Below are positions 44,866 to 64,000 of a stretch of DNA of 64,000 nt, one piece after another (the stretch's first letter is position 1; the number at the start of each line of letters is the position of its first letter). The notes under the pieces are model-generated. The model was given only the letters and a program-made list of their open reading frames with translations, made no database searches and had not been told where the DNA came from. The DNA lies in contig NZ_CP141769.1 of NCBI RefSeq assembly GCF_035621355.1, positions 434,001 to 498,000 of the forward strand, in the 5' to 3' direction. Source of the stretch: Thiobacillus sp. SCUT-2. Lineage in GTDB: Bacteria; Pseudomonadota; Gammaproteobacteria; Burkholderiales; Thiobacillaceae. The position numbers and the translations under genes were made by a program.

Positions 44866-45387
44866 TTGAGTCTGAATCTTGATGAAAAGAAAGCCGTCGT
44901 TGCCGAGGTGGCTGCGCAAGTCGCAAGCGCCCAGACGGTCGTCGTTGCCGAATACCGTGGCATCACGGTGGAGAACCTGACCCAGTTGCGCGCGCAGGCG
45001 CGCAAGCAAGGGGTCTATCTGCGTGTGTTGAAGAACACGCTGGTTCGCCGCGCGATCGCGGATACGCCGTTTGCAGGCCTCGCCGACCAGCTGGTCGGTC
45101 CGCTTGCCTACGGCATCTCCAAGGATCCCGTGGCGGCCGCCAAGGTGATGCACGAGTTCGCCAAGACCAACGACAAGTTCGTCGTCAAGGCCGGTGCCAT
45201 GCCCAACTTCGTCATGTCCGCCAAGGACGTGGGGAATCTGGCCAGCATGCCCAGCCGCGAAGAACTGCTGTCCAAGCTCTTGGGCACCATGCAGGCCCCG
45301 ATCGCGCAATTTGTCCGGACGCTCAACGAAGTTCCGACCAAATTTGTTCGCGGGCTGGCTGCGGTGCGCGACAAGCAGGCTGCTTGA
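44866..45387 (+). CDS. rplJ: 50S ribosomal protein L10
   Basis: 173 residues, TTG start supported by GGAGGT 7 bp upstream. It opens [18 protein letters not shown] and has the conserved [16 protein letters not shown]. It anchors the L7/L12 stalk. The weak start codon together with the leader suits translational control. Confidence 0.97.
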   Translation: MSLNLDEKKAVVAEVAAQVASAQTVVVAEYRGITVENLTQLRAQARKQGVYLRVLKNTLVRRAIADTPFAGLADQLVGPLAYGISKDPVAAAKVMHEFAKTNDKFVVKAGAMPNFVMSAKDVGNLASMPSREELLSKLLGTMQAPIAQFVRTLNEVPTKFVRGLAAVRDKQAA

Positions 45388-45456
45388 GCAGCTTGCCGGC
45401 GACCCGACCAACGATACCGTTTTTAATCTGAAGCATAATTGACAGGAGTAATACAA

Positions 45457-45840
45457 ATGGCTGTTGCAAAAGCTGACATTCTGGACGCCATCGCCAACAT
45501 GACCGTCCTCGAGCTGTCCGAGCTCATCAAGGAGATGGAAGAGAAGTTCGGCGTATCCGCCGCTGCCGCTGCGGTCGCCGTGGCCGCGCCGGCCGCCGGC
45601 GGCGGTGCCGCTGCCGCTGCCGAAGAGCAGACCGAATTCACCGTGATCCTGGCCTCCGCCGGCGAGAAGAAGGTGGAAGTCATCAAGGTCGTGCGTGCGG
45701 CCACCGGCCTGGGCCTGAAAGAAGCCAAGGATCTGGTCGACGGCGCACCGAAGCCGGTGAAGGAAGGCATCGCCAAGGGCGACGCCGACGCGCTGAAGAA
45801 GCAGCTGGAAGAAGCGGGCGCCACCGTCGAGGTCAAGTAA
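45457..45840 (+). CDS. rplL: 50S ribosomal protein L7/L12
   Basis: 127 residues from the ATG at 45457 (AGGAG 9 bp upstream). An N-terminal dimer domain, an Ala/Gly hinge (about 35-55) and the factor-binding C-terminal domain ([20 protein letters not shown]) are all visible. Several copies per ribosome recruit translation factors. Confidence 0.97.
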   Translation: MAVAKADILDAIANMTVLELSELIKEMEEKFGVSAAAAAVAVAAPAAGGGAAAAAEEQTEFTVILASAGEKKVEVIKVVRAATGLGLKEAKDLVDGAPKPVKEGIAKGDADALKKQLEEAGATVEVK

Positions 45841-45855
45841 GTCAGCGGTCCGTCG

Positions 45856-45879
45856 GGCGGCTCGCGCAAGCGGGCCGCC
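45856..45879 (+). other. Hairpin after rplL
   Basis: GGCGGC and GCCGCC pair around a 12-base loop 15 bp after rplL. It is the first of two hairpins in the rplL-rpoB gap. Confidence 0.45.
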
Positions 45880-45948
45880 TCATTCCGGTGACCTATTCGA
45901 CCCGATCGAATGCTGCGGGGAAACCCGCGGCAGACGCAAGCAGCACAT

Positions 45949-45976
45949 ACCCGGAACCCGGTGTCGGCTTCCGGGT
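45949..45976 (+). terminator. Attenuator-like hairpin between rplL and rpoB
   Basis: ACCCGGAA pairs with TTCCGGGT (8 bp, 12-base loop), followed by CATTTGCTTTTTG. A partial terminator at this place is known in other bacteria and sets the ratio of ribosomal protein to RNA polymerase transcripts. Confidence 0.65.
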
Positions 45977-46056
45977 CATTTGCTTTTTGCGTGTGCCTTA
46001 CATAGCGCAGGCCGTTGCCGACGTGCCCGTTCGCCCCTGATCGTCAAGGAGATCCC

Positions 46057-50136
<4,080 letters not shown>

Positions 50137-50157
50137 TTTTGGGGTGAGGACACAGCC

Positions 50158-54347
<4,190 letters not shown>

Positions 54348-54351
<4 letters not shown>

Positions 54352-54376
54352 CACAGGGGGTTGCCTCCCCTAGAAT
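54348..54376 (+). promoter_or_regulatory. Sigma-70 promoter of the str operon, overlapping the rpoC stop codon
   Basis: TTGACA (54348-54353), 17-bp spacer, TAGAAT (54371-54376). The TGA stop codon of rpoC is within the -35 box. The spacer holds AGGGG-GTTGCCT-CCCCT, an inverted repeat. The promoter gives rpsL-rpsG-fusA-tuf transcription independent of rpoBC. Confidence 0.8.
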
Positions 54377-54428
54377 CACGCGTCTTTTTCCGGCCATCCG
54401 TGTGCCGGCAAGCGCTGGACTGTAGCCC

Positions 54429-54468
54429 CGGGACGGCACCGCTTCAGATCGCGGTCGGCGCCGTCCCG
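54429..54468 (+). terminator. Attenuator-like hairpin in the rpsL leader
   Basis: CGGGACGGC pairs with GCCGTCCCG (9 bp, 22-base loop), followed by CTTGTTTTAG, about 50 bp before rpsL. It could end rpoBC read-through transcripts or attenuate the str operon. Confidence 0.6.
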
Positions 54469-54516
54469 CTTGTTTTAGAAACGATACGCTTACTTACTTT
54501 TTTCGGAATTTCTGAC

Positions 54517-54894
54517 ATGCCAACCATTAACCAGCTGATCCGCAAGCCGCGTCAGGCCCCGGTGGAAAAGAGCAAGGTTCCGGCCCTGAAGGCCTGCCCG
54601 CAACGCCGTGGCGTGTGCACGCGTGTGTACACCACGACGCCCAAGAAACCGAACTCCGCCTTGCGCAAGGTCTGCAAGGTCAAGCTCACGAGCGGCTTCG
54701 AGGTCATCAGCTACATCGGTGGTGAAGGGCACAACCTGCAGGAGCACTCGGTCGTGCTCGTGCGTGGTGGTCGTGTCAAGGACTTGCCGGGTGTGCGCTA
54801 CCACACCGTGCGCGGCAGCCTGGATACCGCCGGCGTCAAGGACCGGAAGCAGTCGCGTTCGAAGTACGGCGCCAAGCGTCCGAAAAAAGCTTAA
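54517..54894 (+). CDS. rpsL: 30S ribosomal protein S12
   Basis: 125 residues from the ATG at 54517 ([13 protein letters not shown]). The decoding-site loops [13 protein letters not shown] and [12 protein letters not shown] carry the wild-type Lys residues that are changed in streptomycin-resistant mutants. Confidence 0.97.
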   Translation: MPTINQLIRKPRQAPVEKSKVPALKACPQRRGVCTRVYTTTPKKPNSALRKVCKVKLTSGFEVISYIGGEGHNLQEHSVVLVRGGRVKDLPGVRYHTVRGSLDTAGVKDRKQSRSKYGAKRPKKA

Positions 54895-54910
54895 TTTTTT
54901 GAGAGGCTGA

Positions 54911-55387
<477 letters not shown>

Positions 55388-55417
55388 ATCCAACGTATTG
55401 ATTGGCAGGTAACTAAA

Positions 55418-57508
<2,091 letters not shown>

Positions 57509-57545
57509 GTGGTGCCAGACAGTTTTTTGAATTGATAGGGTAAGA

Positions 57546-58740
<1,195 letters not shown>

Positions 58741-58748
58741 GCTCATTC

Positions 58749-59057
58749 ATGCAAAACCAGAAAATCCGCATCCGCCTGAAGGCGTTTGACTACAAACTGA
58801 TCGACCAGTCGGCGATGGAAATCGTGGACACGGCCAAGCGCACCGGCGCCGTGGTCAAAGGTCCGGTTCCCCTTCCGACCTCGATCGAGCGTTTCGACGT
58901 CCTGCGCTCGCCGCACGTCAACAAGGCGTCGCGCGATCAGTTCGAAATCCGCACCCATCGTCGCCTGATGGACATCATGGACCCCACCGACAAGACGGTC
59001 GATGCCTTGATGAAGCTGGATCTGCCCGCCGGCGTCGACGTCGAGATCAAGTTGTAA
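58749..59057 (+). CDS. rpsJ: 30S ribosomal protein S10
   Basis: 102 residues ([20 protein letters not shown]). It also serves as NusE in antitermination. It follows tuf by only 9 bp, so it is transcribed with the str operon. Its stop codon lies in the -35 box of the next promoter. Confidence 0.97.
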   Translation: MQNQKIRIRLKAFDYKLIDQSAMEIVDTAKRTGAVVKGPVPLPTSIERFDVLRSPHVNKASRDQFEIRTHRRLMDIMDPTDKTVDALMKLDLPAGVDVEIKL

Positions 59058-59080
59058 AAAGCGGGCGGCATGCGTATAAT
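59052..59080 (+). promoter_or_regulatory. Sigma-70 promoter before rplC, overlapping the rpsJ stop codon
   Basis: TTGTAA (59052-59057), 17-bp spacer, TATAAT (59075-59080). The -35 box includes the rpsJ TAA. It is about 100 bp upstream of rplC and would serve the rest of the S10 genes. Confidence 0.7.
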
Positions 59081-59087
59081 GCCGCCC
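59063..59087 (+). terminator. Hairpin over the -10 box before rplC
   Basis: GGGCGGCAT-GCGTATA-ATGCCGCCC is a perfect 9-bp stem with a 7-base loop, followed by CTTCTGCTTT. It may terminate transcription arriving from tuf-rpsJ. The -10 box of the new promoter spans its loop and right arm. Confidence 0.5.
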
Positions 59088-59181
59088 CTTCTGCTTTACC
59101 AATAGTCGCCGGTCAATTGTAATCGGCACCTACAACCCTTGCCGCGCTAAATTTGGCCGGCTTGAGATAGGAAATACGAAG

Positions 59182-59826
59182 ATGAGTATCGGGCTCGTTG
59201 GCCGCAAGGTCGGCATGACCCGCATTTTCACCGAGAACGGTGCGTCCGTTCCGGTGACGGTGCTGGAAATGTCCAACAATCGCGTCACGCAAGTGCGCAC
59301 CCCAGAACATGACGGCTATTCCGCCGTGCAGGTTGCCTACGGCAGCCGCCGGAACAGCCGCGTCAACAGATCCGAGGCCGGCCATTTCGCCAAGGCGGGC
59401 GTCGAGGCCGCGGCCGTGCTGCGCGAGTTCCGCGTAGCGCCGGAAGTGGCTTCGCAATACCAGCCGGGTGCGGCGGTCTCCGTCGAGCTGTTCCAGGCCG
59501 GCCAGAAGGTCGACGTGACCGGGGTCACGCAGGGCAAAGGCTTCGCCGGCACGATCAAGCGCCACAACTTCGGTTCTCAGCGTGCTTCGCACGGCAACTC
59601 CCGCTCGCACAACGTGCCGGGTTCGATCGGCATGGCGCAGGATCCGGGTCGTGTCTTCCCGGGCAAGCGCATGTCCGGTCACATGGGTGCGGTGACCTGC
59701 ACCAAGCAGAATCTCGAGGTTGTCCGTGTGGACGCCGAGCGTGGTCTGGTGCTCGTCAAGGGCGCCGTACCGGGATCCAGGGGTGGTCATGTCGTCGTGC
59801 GCCCTGCAGTGAAAGGGGGTGCCTAA
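59182..59826 (+). CDS. rplC: 50S ribosomal protein L3
   Basis: 214 residues. [17 protein letters not shown] start and the conserved [15 protein letters not shown] and [18 protein letters not shown]. An early assembly protein of the 50S subunit. Its stop codon shares a base with the rplD start. Confidence 0.97.
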   Translation: MSIGLVGRKVGMTRIFTENGASVPVTVLEMSNNRVTQVRTPEHDGYSAVQVAYGSRRNSRVNRSEAGHFAKAGVEAAAVLREFRVAPEVASQYQPGAAVSVELFQAGQKVDVTGVTQGKGFAGTIKRHNFGSQRASHGNSRSHNVPGSIGMAQDPGRVFPGKRMSGHMGAVTCTKQNLEVVRVDAERGLVLVKGAVPGSRGGHVVVRPAVKGGA

Positions 59827-60443
59827 TGGATTTGGCGATCATTAACGAGCAGGGCCAACAGGTCGCGAGCGTTGCTGCTTCGGACGATACCTTTGGTCGT
59901 GACTACAACGAGGCGCTGGTTCACCAGGTCGTGACGGCGTTTCTCGCCAATGCACGCAGCGGGAACCGCGCACAGCTCACCCGTGCGGAGGTGAGTGCCT
60001 CGACCCACAAGCCCTGGAGACAGAAAGGTACCGGCCGTGCGCGTTCCGGTCGTACTTCCAGTCCGATCTGGCGCGGCGGTGGCGTGACCTTCCCGAACAA
60101 GCCGAACGAGAATTTCACCCACAAGGTGAACCGCAAGATGTATCGCGCGGGCCTGGCGGCGATCCTGTCGCAGCTCGCACGTGAGGGCAAGCTCAAGGTC
60201 GTCGAGAGCCTTGGCATCGAGTCGCCGAAGACGAAGGTGCTGGCCGGCAAGCTCAAGTCGATGGGTTACGGCAAGGTCATGATCATTGCCGACAGCGTGG
60301 ACGACAACCTGTGGCTGTCGTCGCGCAACCTGCGTGACGTCTACGTGGTGGAGCCGCACCAGGCCGACCCGTGGAGCCTGGTCAAATTTGGCAACGTGCT
60401 GATCACCAAGGCGGCGGTCAAGCAGTTTGAGGAGATGGTGTGA
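59826..60443 (+). CDS. rplD: 50S ribosomal protein L4
   Basis: 205 residues, with the tunnel-loop segment [15 protein letters not shown]. In E. coli L4 represses the S10 operon; whether it does so here is unknown because the promoter lies after rpsJ. Stop overlaps rplW start by 1 bp. Confidence 0.97.
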   Translation: MDLAIINEQGQQVASVAASDDTFGRDYNEALVHQVVTAFLANARSGNRAQLTRAEVSASTHKPWRQKGTGRARSGRTSSPIWRGGGVTFPNKPNENFTHKVNRKMYRAGLAAILSQLAREGKLKVVESLGIESPKTKVLAGKLKSMGYGKVMIIADSVDDNLWLSSRNLRDVYVVEPHQADPWSLVKFGNVLITKAAVKQFEEMV

Positions 60444-60748
60444 TGAGCGCGATCAGTCAGGAGCGTCTGCTCAAAGTCATTCTCGCGCCGGTGATCTCCG
60501 AAAAGAGCACCCGCGTGGCCGACAAGCAGAATCAGGTCGTGTTCCGTGTGCTGCCCGATGCGACCAAGCAGGAAATCGGCGCCGCGGTTGCGACGCTGTT
60601 CAAGGTCGAAGTCACGGGCGTGCAGGTTCTGAACGTCAAGGGCAAGGTCAAGCGCGCCGGTCGTGTCATGGGTCGCCGCGATAACTGGAAGAAGGCGTAT
60701 GTCACCCTCAAGCCGGGTCAGGACATCGACTTCGCGTCCGGTCAGTAA
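60443..60748 (+). CDS. rplW: 50S ribosomal protein L23
   Basis: 101 residues from the ATG at 60443 (a GTG lies one codon before). [17 protein letters not shown] is standard. It lines the tunnel exit and docks SRP and trigger factor. Confidence 0.96.
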   Translation: MSAISQERLLKVILAPVISEKSTRVADKQNQVVFRVLPDATKQEIGAAVATLFKVEVTGVQVLNVKGKVKRAGRVMGRRDNWKKAYVTLKPGQDIDFASGQ

Positions 60749-60759
60749 GGGAGAACACC

Positions 60760-61587
60760 ATGGCACTGATTAAAGTCAAACCCACTTCCGCCGGCCGCCG
60801 TGCCGTCGTGAAGGTCGTCACGCCCGGCCTGCACAAGGGCAAGCCGGTCGCCGCGCTGCTCGAATCGCAGAAGCGTGGCTCCGGCCGCAACAACAATGGC
60901 CACATTACGGTGCGCCACAAGGGCGGCGGCCACAAGCAGCACTATCGCGTCGTGGATTTCCGCCGCAACAAGGACGGCATCCCCGCGAAGGTCGAGCGCC
61001 TGGAATATGATCCCAACCGCTCGGCCCATCTGGCGCTGCTGTGCTACGCCGACGGCGAGCGCCGCTACATCATCGCGCCGCGCGGCGTGCAGGTCGGCGC
61101 GCAGCTGCTGAACGGCGCCGAGGCGCCGATCAAGGCCGGTAATTGCCTGCCGCTGCGCAGCATCCCCGTCGGCAGCACCGTGCACTGCGTCGAGATGATG
61201 CCGGGCAAGGGTGCGCAGATCGCGCGTTCCGCCGGTACTTCGGTGCAGCTGCTGGCACGCGAGGGCAGCTACGCGCAGTTGCGTCTGCGCTCGGGCGAGA
61301 TCCGCAAGGTGCACGTCGATTGCCGCGCGACGCTGGGCGAGTGCGGCAACGAGGAGCACAGCCTGCGTTCGCTCGGCAAGGCCGGTGCCACCCGCTGGCG
61401 CGGCATCCGCCCGACGGTGCGTGGTGTCGTGATGAACCCGGTTGATCACCCGCACGGTGGTGGTGAAGGTCGCACGGCGGCGGGCCGTCATCCGGTCAGC
61501 CCGTGGGGAACGCCGACCAAGGGTTATCGCACTCGCAGCAACAAGCGCACCTCCAACATGATCGTCCGCCGTCGCCACGCGCGCTGA
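60760..61587 (+). CDS. rplB: 50S ribosomal protein L2
   Basis: 275 residues. [17 protein letters not shown] start and the peptidyl-transferase-proximal [12 protein letters not shown], with the conserved His. One of the most conserved ribosomal proteins. Confidence 0.97.
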   Translation: MALIKVKPTSAGRRAVVKVVTPGLHKGKPVAALLESQKRGSGRNNNGHITVRHKGGGHKQHYRVVDFRRNKDGIPAKVERLEYDPNRSAHLALLCYADGERRYIIAPRGVQVGAQLLNGAEAPIKAGNCLPLRSIPVGSTVHCVEMMPGKGAQIARSAGTSVQLLAREGSYAQLRLRSGEIRKVHVDCRATLGECGNEEHSLRSLGKAGATRWRGIRPTVRGVVMNPVDHPHGGGEGRTAAGRHPVSPWGTPTKGYRTRSNKRTSNMIVRRRHAR

Positions 61588-61602
61588 TTGAGGTAGAAAG
61601 AA

Positions 61603-61878
61603 ATGGCACGTTCAATTAAAAAAGGGCCCTTCGTCGACGGGCATCTGCTGAAGAAGATCGAGACTGCACGCAGCTCGAACGACAAGCGTCCGATCAAGAC
61701 CTGGTCGCGCCGTTCCACCGTGCTGCCCGATTTCATCGGCCTGACGATCGCGGTGCACAACGGGCGCCAGCATGTTCCGGTGTTCGTGACCGAGAACATG
61801 GTCGGCCACAAGCTGGGCGAATTCTCCCTGACGCGCACCTTCAAGGGTCACGTCGCGGACAAGAAGGCGAAGAAATAA
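61603..61878 (+). CDS. rpsS: 30S ribosomal protein S19
   Basis: 91 residues ([19 protein letters not shown]), with [13 protein letters not shown] near the end. It lies in the head of the 30S subunit. Confidence 0.97.
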   Translation: MARSIKKGPFVDGHLLKKIETARSSNDKRPIKTWSRRSTVLPDFIGLTIAVHNGRQHVPVFVTENMVGHKLGEFSLTRTFKGHVADKKAKK

Positions 61879-61888
61879 GGAGCGCATG

Positions 61889-62218
61889 ATGGAAGTATCT
61901 GCAGTTTTGCGTGGCACCCGCCTGTCCGCCCAGAAGGGCCGCCTCGTCGCCGACCAGATCCGCGGCCTGCGCGTGGAGAAGGCGCTGAACATCCTGGCCT
62001 TCAGCCCCAAGAAGGGCGCCGCCGTCATCAAGAAAGTGCTCGAATCCGCGATCGCGAACGCCGAGCACAATGAGGGCGCGGACATCGACACCCTGAAGGT
62101 CAAGACGATCTATGTCGACCAGGGTGCGGTGCTGAAGCGTTTCACTGCCCGTGCCAAAGGCCGCGGCAACCGTATTAGCAAACCGACCTGTCACATCACC
62201 GTGACGGTTGGCGATTGA
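61889..62218 (+). CDS. rplV: 50S ribosomal protein L22
   Basis: 109 residues. Two ATGs stand in tandem (61886, 61889); AAGGAG is better spaced for the second. [20 protein letters not shown] and the tunnel loop RAKGRGNRI are present. Confidence 0.96.
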   Translation: MEVSAVLRGTRLSAQKGRLVADQIRGLRVEKALNILAFSPKKGAAVIKKVLESAIANAEHNEGADIDTLKVKTIYVDQGAVLKRFTARAKGRGNRISKPTCHITVTVGD

Positions 62219-62227
62219 GGAAGCGGC

Positions 62228-62932
62228 ATGGGACAGAAAATACATCCGATTGGGTTCCGTCTTGGCGTTCAGCGTATCTGGAGCGCCAAATGGTACGGCT
62301 CGAACCGCAATTTCTCGAGCACGCTGCTCGAGGACATCAAGGTTCGTGACTACCTGAAGAAGAAGCTTGCCCACGCCTCGGTTTCGAAGGTGCTGATCGA
62401 GCGCCCCGCGAAGAACGCGCGCATCACCATCTTCAGCGGCCGCCCCGGCGTCGTGATCGGCAAGAAGGGCGAGGACATCGAGGTCCTGCGCAGCGAACTC
62501 GCACGCATGATGTCCGTGCCGGTGCACGTCAACATCGAGGAAGTGCGCAAGCCGGAGACCGACGCGCAGATCATCGCCGATGGCATCGCCCAGCAGCTCG
62601 AGAAGCGCGTGATGTTCCGTCGCGCCATGAAGCGCGCGATGCAGAACGCGATGCGCCTGGGTGCCCAGGGCATCAAGATCATGAGCTCGGGCCGCCTTAA
62701 CGGCGCCGAAATCGCGCGGACCGAGTGGTATCGCGAGGGGCGCGTGCCTCTGCATACGCTCCGCGCCGATATCGACTATGGATTTGCCGAGGCGAAGACG
62801 ACCTACGGCATCATCGGCATCAAGGTCTGGGTCTACAAGGGTGACGCGCTGAATCGTGGCGAACAGCCCGTGGCGGCCGAAACGGAAAAGCGCGGCAAGA
62901 AATCAGGAGTGAAACATGCTGCAGCCAGCTAG
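62228..62932 (+). CDS. rpsC: 30S ribosomal protein S3
   Basis: 234 residues. It has the KH domain ([18 protein letters not shown]) and the C-terminal [20 protein letters not shown]. It helps unwind mRNA at the entry channel. It overlaps rplP by 17 bp. Confidence 0.97.
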   Translation: MGQKIHPIGFRLGVQRIWSAKWYGSNRNFSSTLLEDIKVRDYLKKKLAHASVSKVLIERPAKNARITIFSGRPGVVIGKKGEDIEVLRSELARMMSVPVHVNIEEVRKPETDAQIIADGIAQQLEKRVMFRRAMKRAMQNAMRLGAQGIKIMSSGRLNGAEIARTEWYREGRVPLHTLRADIDYGFAEAKTTYGIIGIKVWVYKGDALNRGEQPVAAETEKRGKKSGVKHAAAS

Positions 62933-63332
62933 AAGAAAATTCCGCAAGGAACAAAAAGGCCGGAACACGGGCCTGGCAACCCGGGGTGCGACGGTCAGCT
63001 TCGGGGATTTCGGCCTCAAGGCCGTTGGCCGTGGACGCCTGACGGCACGCCAGATCGAAGCGGCGCGCCGTGCCATGACGCGCCACATCAAGCGTGGCGG
63101 CCGCATCTGGATCCGGATTTTCCCGGACAAGCCGATCTCCCGTAAGCCCGCCGAAGTCCGGATGGGTAACGGCAAGGGCGCGCCCGAGTACTACGTCGCC
63201 GAGATCCAGCCCGGCAAGGTGCTGTACGAGATGGACGGCGTGAACGAGGCGCTGGCACGCGAGGCGTTCCGTCTGGCTGCCGCCAAGCTGCCGATTCCGA
63301 CCACGTTCGTGACCCGCATGATCGGGAGCTGA
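62916..63332 (+). CDS. rplP: 50S ribosomal protein L16
   Basis: 138 residues ([19 protein letters not shown]), with [20 protein letters not shown]. It binds near the A-site tRNA. Confidence 0.97.
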   Translation: MLQPARRKFRKEQKGRNTGLATRGATVSFGDFGLKAVGRGRLTARQIEAARRAMTRHIKRGGRIWIRIFPDKPISRKPAEVRMGNGKGAPEYYVAEIQPGKVLYEMDGVNEALAREAFRLAAAKLPIPTTFVTRMIGS

Positions 63333-63335
63333 TTG

Positions 63336-63530
63336 ATGAACACGAAAGAACTGCGCGGCAAGAATGCCGCAGAACTGAAGCAGGAACTTGAGTCCCTGCT
63401 GCGTGCCCACTTTGCGCTTCGGATGCAGGTGGCCACCCAGCAGTCGAACAAGACGGCCGATCTCGGCAAGTTGCGCCGCGACATTGCCCGGGTGAAGACC
63501 ATTATGCGCGAGAAGGCGGGTCAAGCATGA
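63336..63530 (+). CDS. rpmC: 50S ribosomal protein L29
   Basis: 64 residues from the ATG at 63336 (a TTG lies one codon before). Helical hairpin with [19 protein letters not shown]. It sits near the tunnel exit and overlaps rpsQ by 4 bp. Confidence 0.96.
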   Translation: MNTKELRGKNAAELKQELESLLRAHFALRMQVATQQSNKTADLGKLRRDIARVKTIMREKAGQA

Positions 63531-63790
63531 CTGAAAGCAAGAAGATGGTGCGCACCCTGACCGGGCGCGTGGTGAGCGACAAGATGGACAAGACGGTGAC
63601 GGTGCTGGTCGAGCGTCGCGTCAAGCATCCGGTGATCGGCAAGGTCATTCGCCTGTCCAAGAAATACCATGCCCACGACGAGAACAACGAGTTCCACGAG
63701 GGCGACACGGTGCAGATCGAGGAGTCCCGCAAGCTGTCGCGCACCAAGGCTTGGAAGGTGAGCAAGCTGATCGAGCGCGCACGCGTCTAA
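63527..63790 (+). CDS. rpsQ: 30S ribosomal protein S17
   Basis: 87 residues. [20 protein letters not shown] is the usual OB-fold start. It is the last gene of the S10 block. Confidence 0.97.
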   Translation: MTESKKMVRTLTGRVVSDKMDKTVTVLVERRVKHPVIGKVIRLSKKYHAHDENNEFHEGDTVQIEESRKLSRTKAWKVSKLIERARV

Positions 63791-63792
63791 GC

Positions 63793-63821
63793 TTGCATGA
63801 TGTACATAAACCCGGTATAGT
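63793..63821 (+). promoter_or_regulatory. Sigma-70 promoter before rplN (spc block)
   Basis: TTGCAT (63793-63798), 17-bp spacer, TATAGT (63816-63821), 137 bp upstream of rplN. It is at the same break (rpsQ/rplN) as the spc promoter of E. coli. Confidence 0.7.
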
Positions 63822-63830
63822 GCCGGGTTT
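63808..63830 (+). terminator. Hairpin between rpsQ and rplN, with the -10 box in its loop
   Basis: AAACCCGG-TATAGTG-CCGGGTTT is a perfect 8-bp stem, followed by TTCC. It may end S10 transcripts. The loop is the -10 box of the promoter at 63793. Confidence 0.5.
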
Positions 63831-63957
63831 TCCGGTTGGCTGGCCGGGTGGGTTGATCCGGTTCGCTGACTCAAGCACCTCCGCCTGAGGCGGAGTTTCT
63901 CCCGAACGGGATCCAAAACTGGCCACCGCATGGTGGGTTAAGTTGGAGGCAATTTAA

Positions 63958-64000
63958 ATGATTCAGATGCAGTCCGTACTGGACGTTGCAGACAACACGG
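63958..64000 (+). CDS. rplN: 50S ribosomal protein L14 (start only)
   Basis: The first 14 codons (MIQMQSVLDVADNT) match the L14 N-terminus; the gene runs off the window. GGAGG lies 8 bp before the ATG. Confidence 0.9.
   Translation, partial: MIQMQSVLDVADNT

Overview
This window is GC-rich chromosomal DNA from a proteobacterium, most probably a betaproteobacterium. The evidence is the gene order (lolB-ispE-tRNA-Gln-prs-rplY-pth-ychF; tRNA-Tyr/Gly/Thr-tuf-tRNA-Trp-secE-nusG-rplKAJL-rpoBC-rpsLG-fusA-tuf-S10), the long L25/CTC protein, and a four-gene ncgABC-nirK cluster of the kind known from Nitrosomonas. I cannot name the genus from sequence alone. I saw no insertion sequence, prophage, integrase, rRNA gene or CRISPR array.

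Region by region. (1) 1-6443: 0.67 kb without a recognisable gene, then a TetR regulator with a palindromic operator at its start, a DevBCA-type ABC exporter (membrane-fusion protein, FtsX-like permease, ATPase), a cytochrome c'-like protein and a NodT-type outer-membrane lipoprotein, tightly packed. (2) 6444-19597: an accessory island for copper and nitrite chemistry. It holds a small secreted protein made of three GKGWDFY repeats, a globin-coupled GGDEF-EAL protein, ncgA (two-domain multicopper oxidase), ncgB and ncgC (c-type cytochromes), nirK (copper nitrite reductase), a small heavy-metal-binding protein, a CusB-like adaptor, a CusA-like RND pump and, convergent at the end, a one-component sigma-54 activator with a Cys-rich PAS domain. 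(3) 19780-29300: ftsX-ftsE-ftsY (minus), two M16 peptidase-like proteins, rsmD, coaD, a 2[4Fe-4S] ferredoxin, a dynamin-like GTPase and mutM. (4) 29438-33859: a tolC-macA-macB-type tripartite exporter with the ABC protein split into ATPase and permease. (5) 33934-40602: TPR lipoprotein, lolB, ispE, tRNA-Gln, prs, rplY, pth, ychF. (6) 40631-64000: tRNA genes and the transcription/translation super-cluster from tuf to rplN, where the window ends.

The main new observation is a small sigma-54 regulon. Two matching GG-N10-GC promoters, each with a pair of GTTCA/TGAAC-like sites about 70-100 bp upstream, stand before the repeat protein (6866-6984) and before ncgABC-nirK (10104-10221). They contain the only strong TGGCAC-type -24/-12 matches I noticed. 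The sigma-54 activator at 18236-19597, in the same island, is the obvious candidate regulator. This suggests nitrite reduction, copper export and an unknown periplasmic repeat protein are switched on together.

In the housekeeping part, sigma-70 promoters are unusually easy to see: before tRNA-Tyr (TTGACA-N18-TATAAT), overlapping the rpoC stop codon (TTGACA-N17-TAGAAT, driving rpsL), overlapping the rpsJ stop codon (TTGTAA-N17-TATAAT, driving rplC) and before rplN (TTGCAT-N17-TATAGT). The two tuf genes are identical over about 1195 bp.
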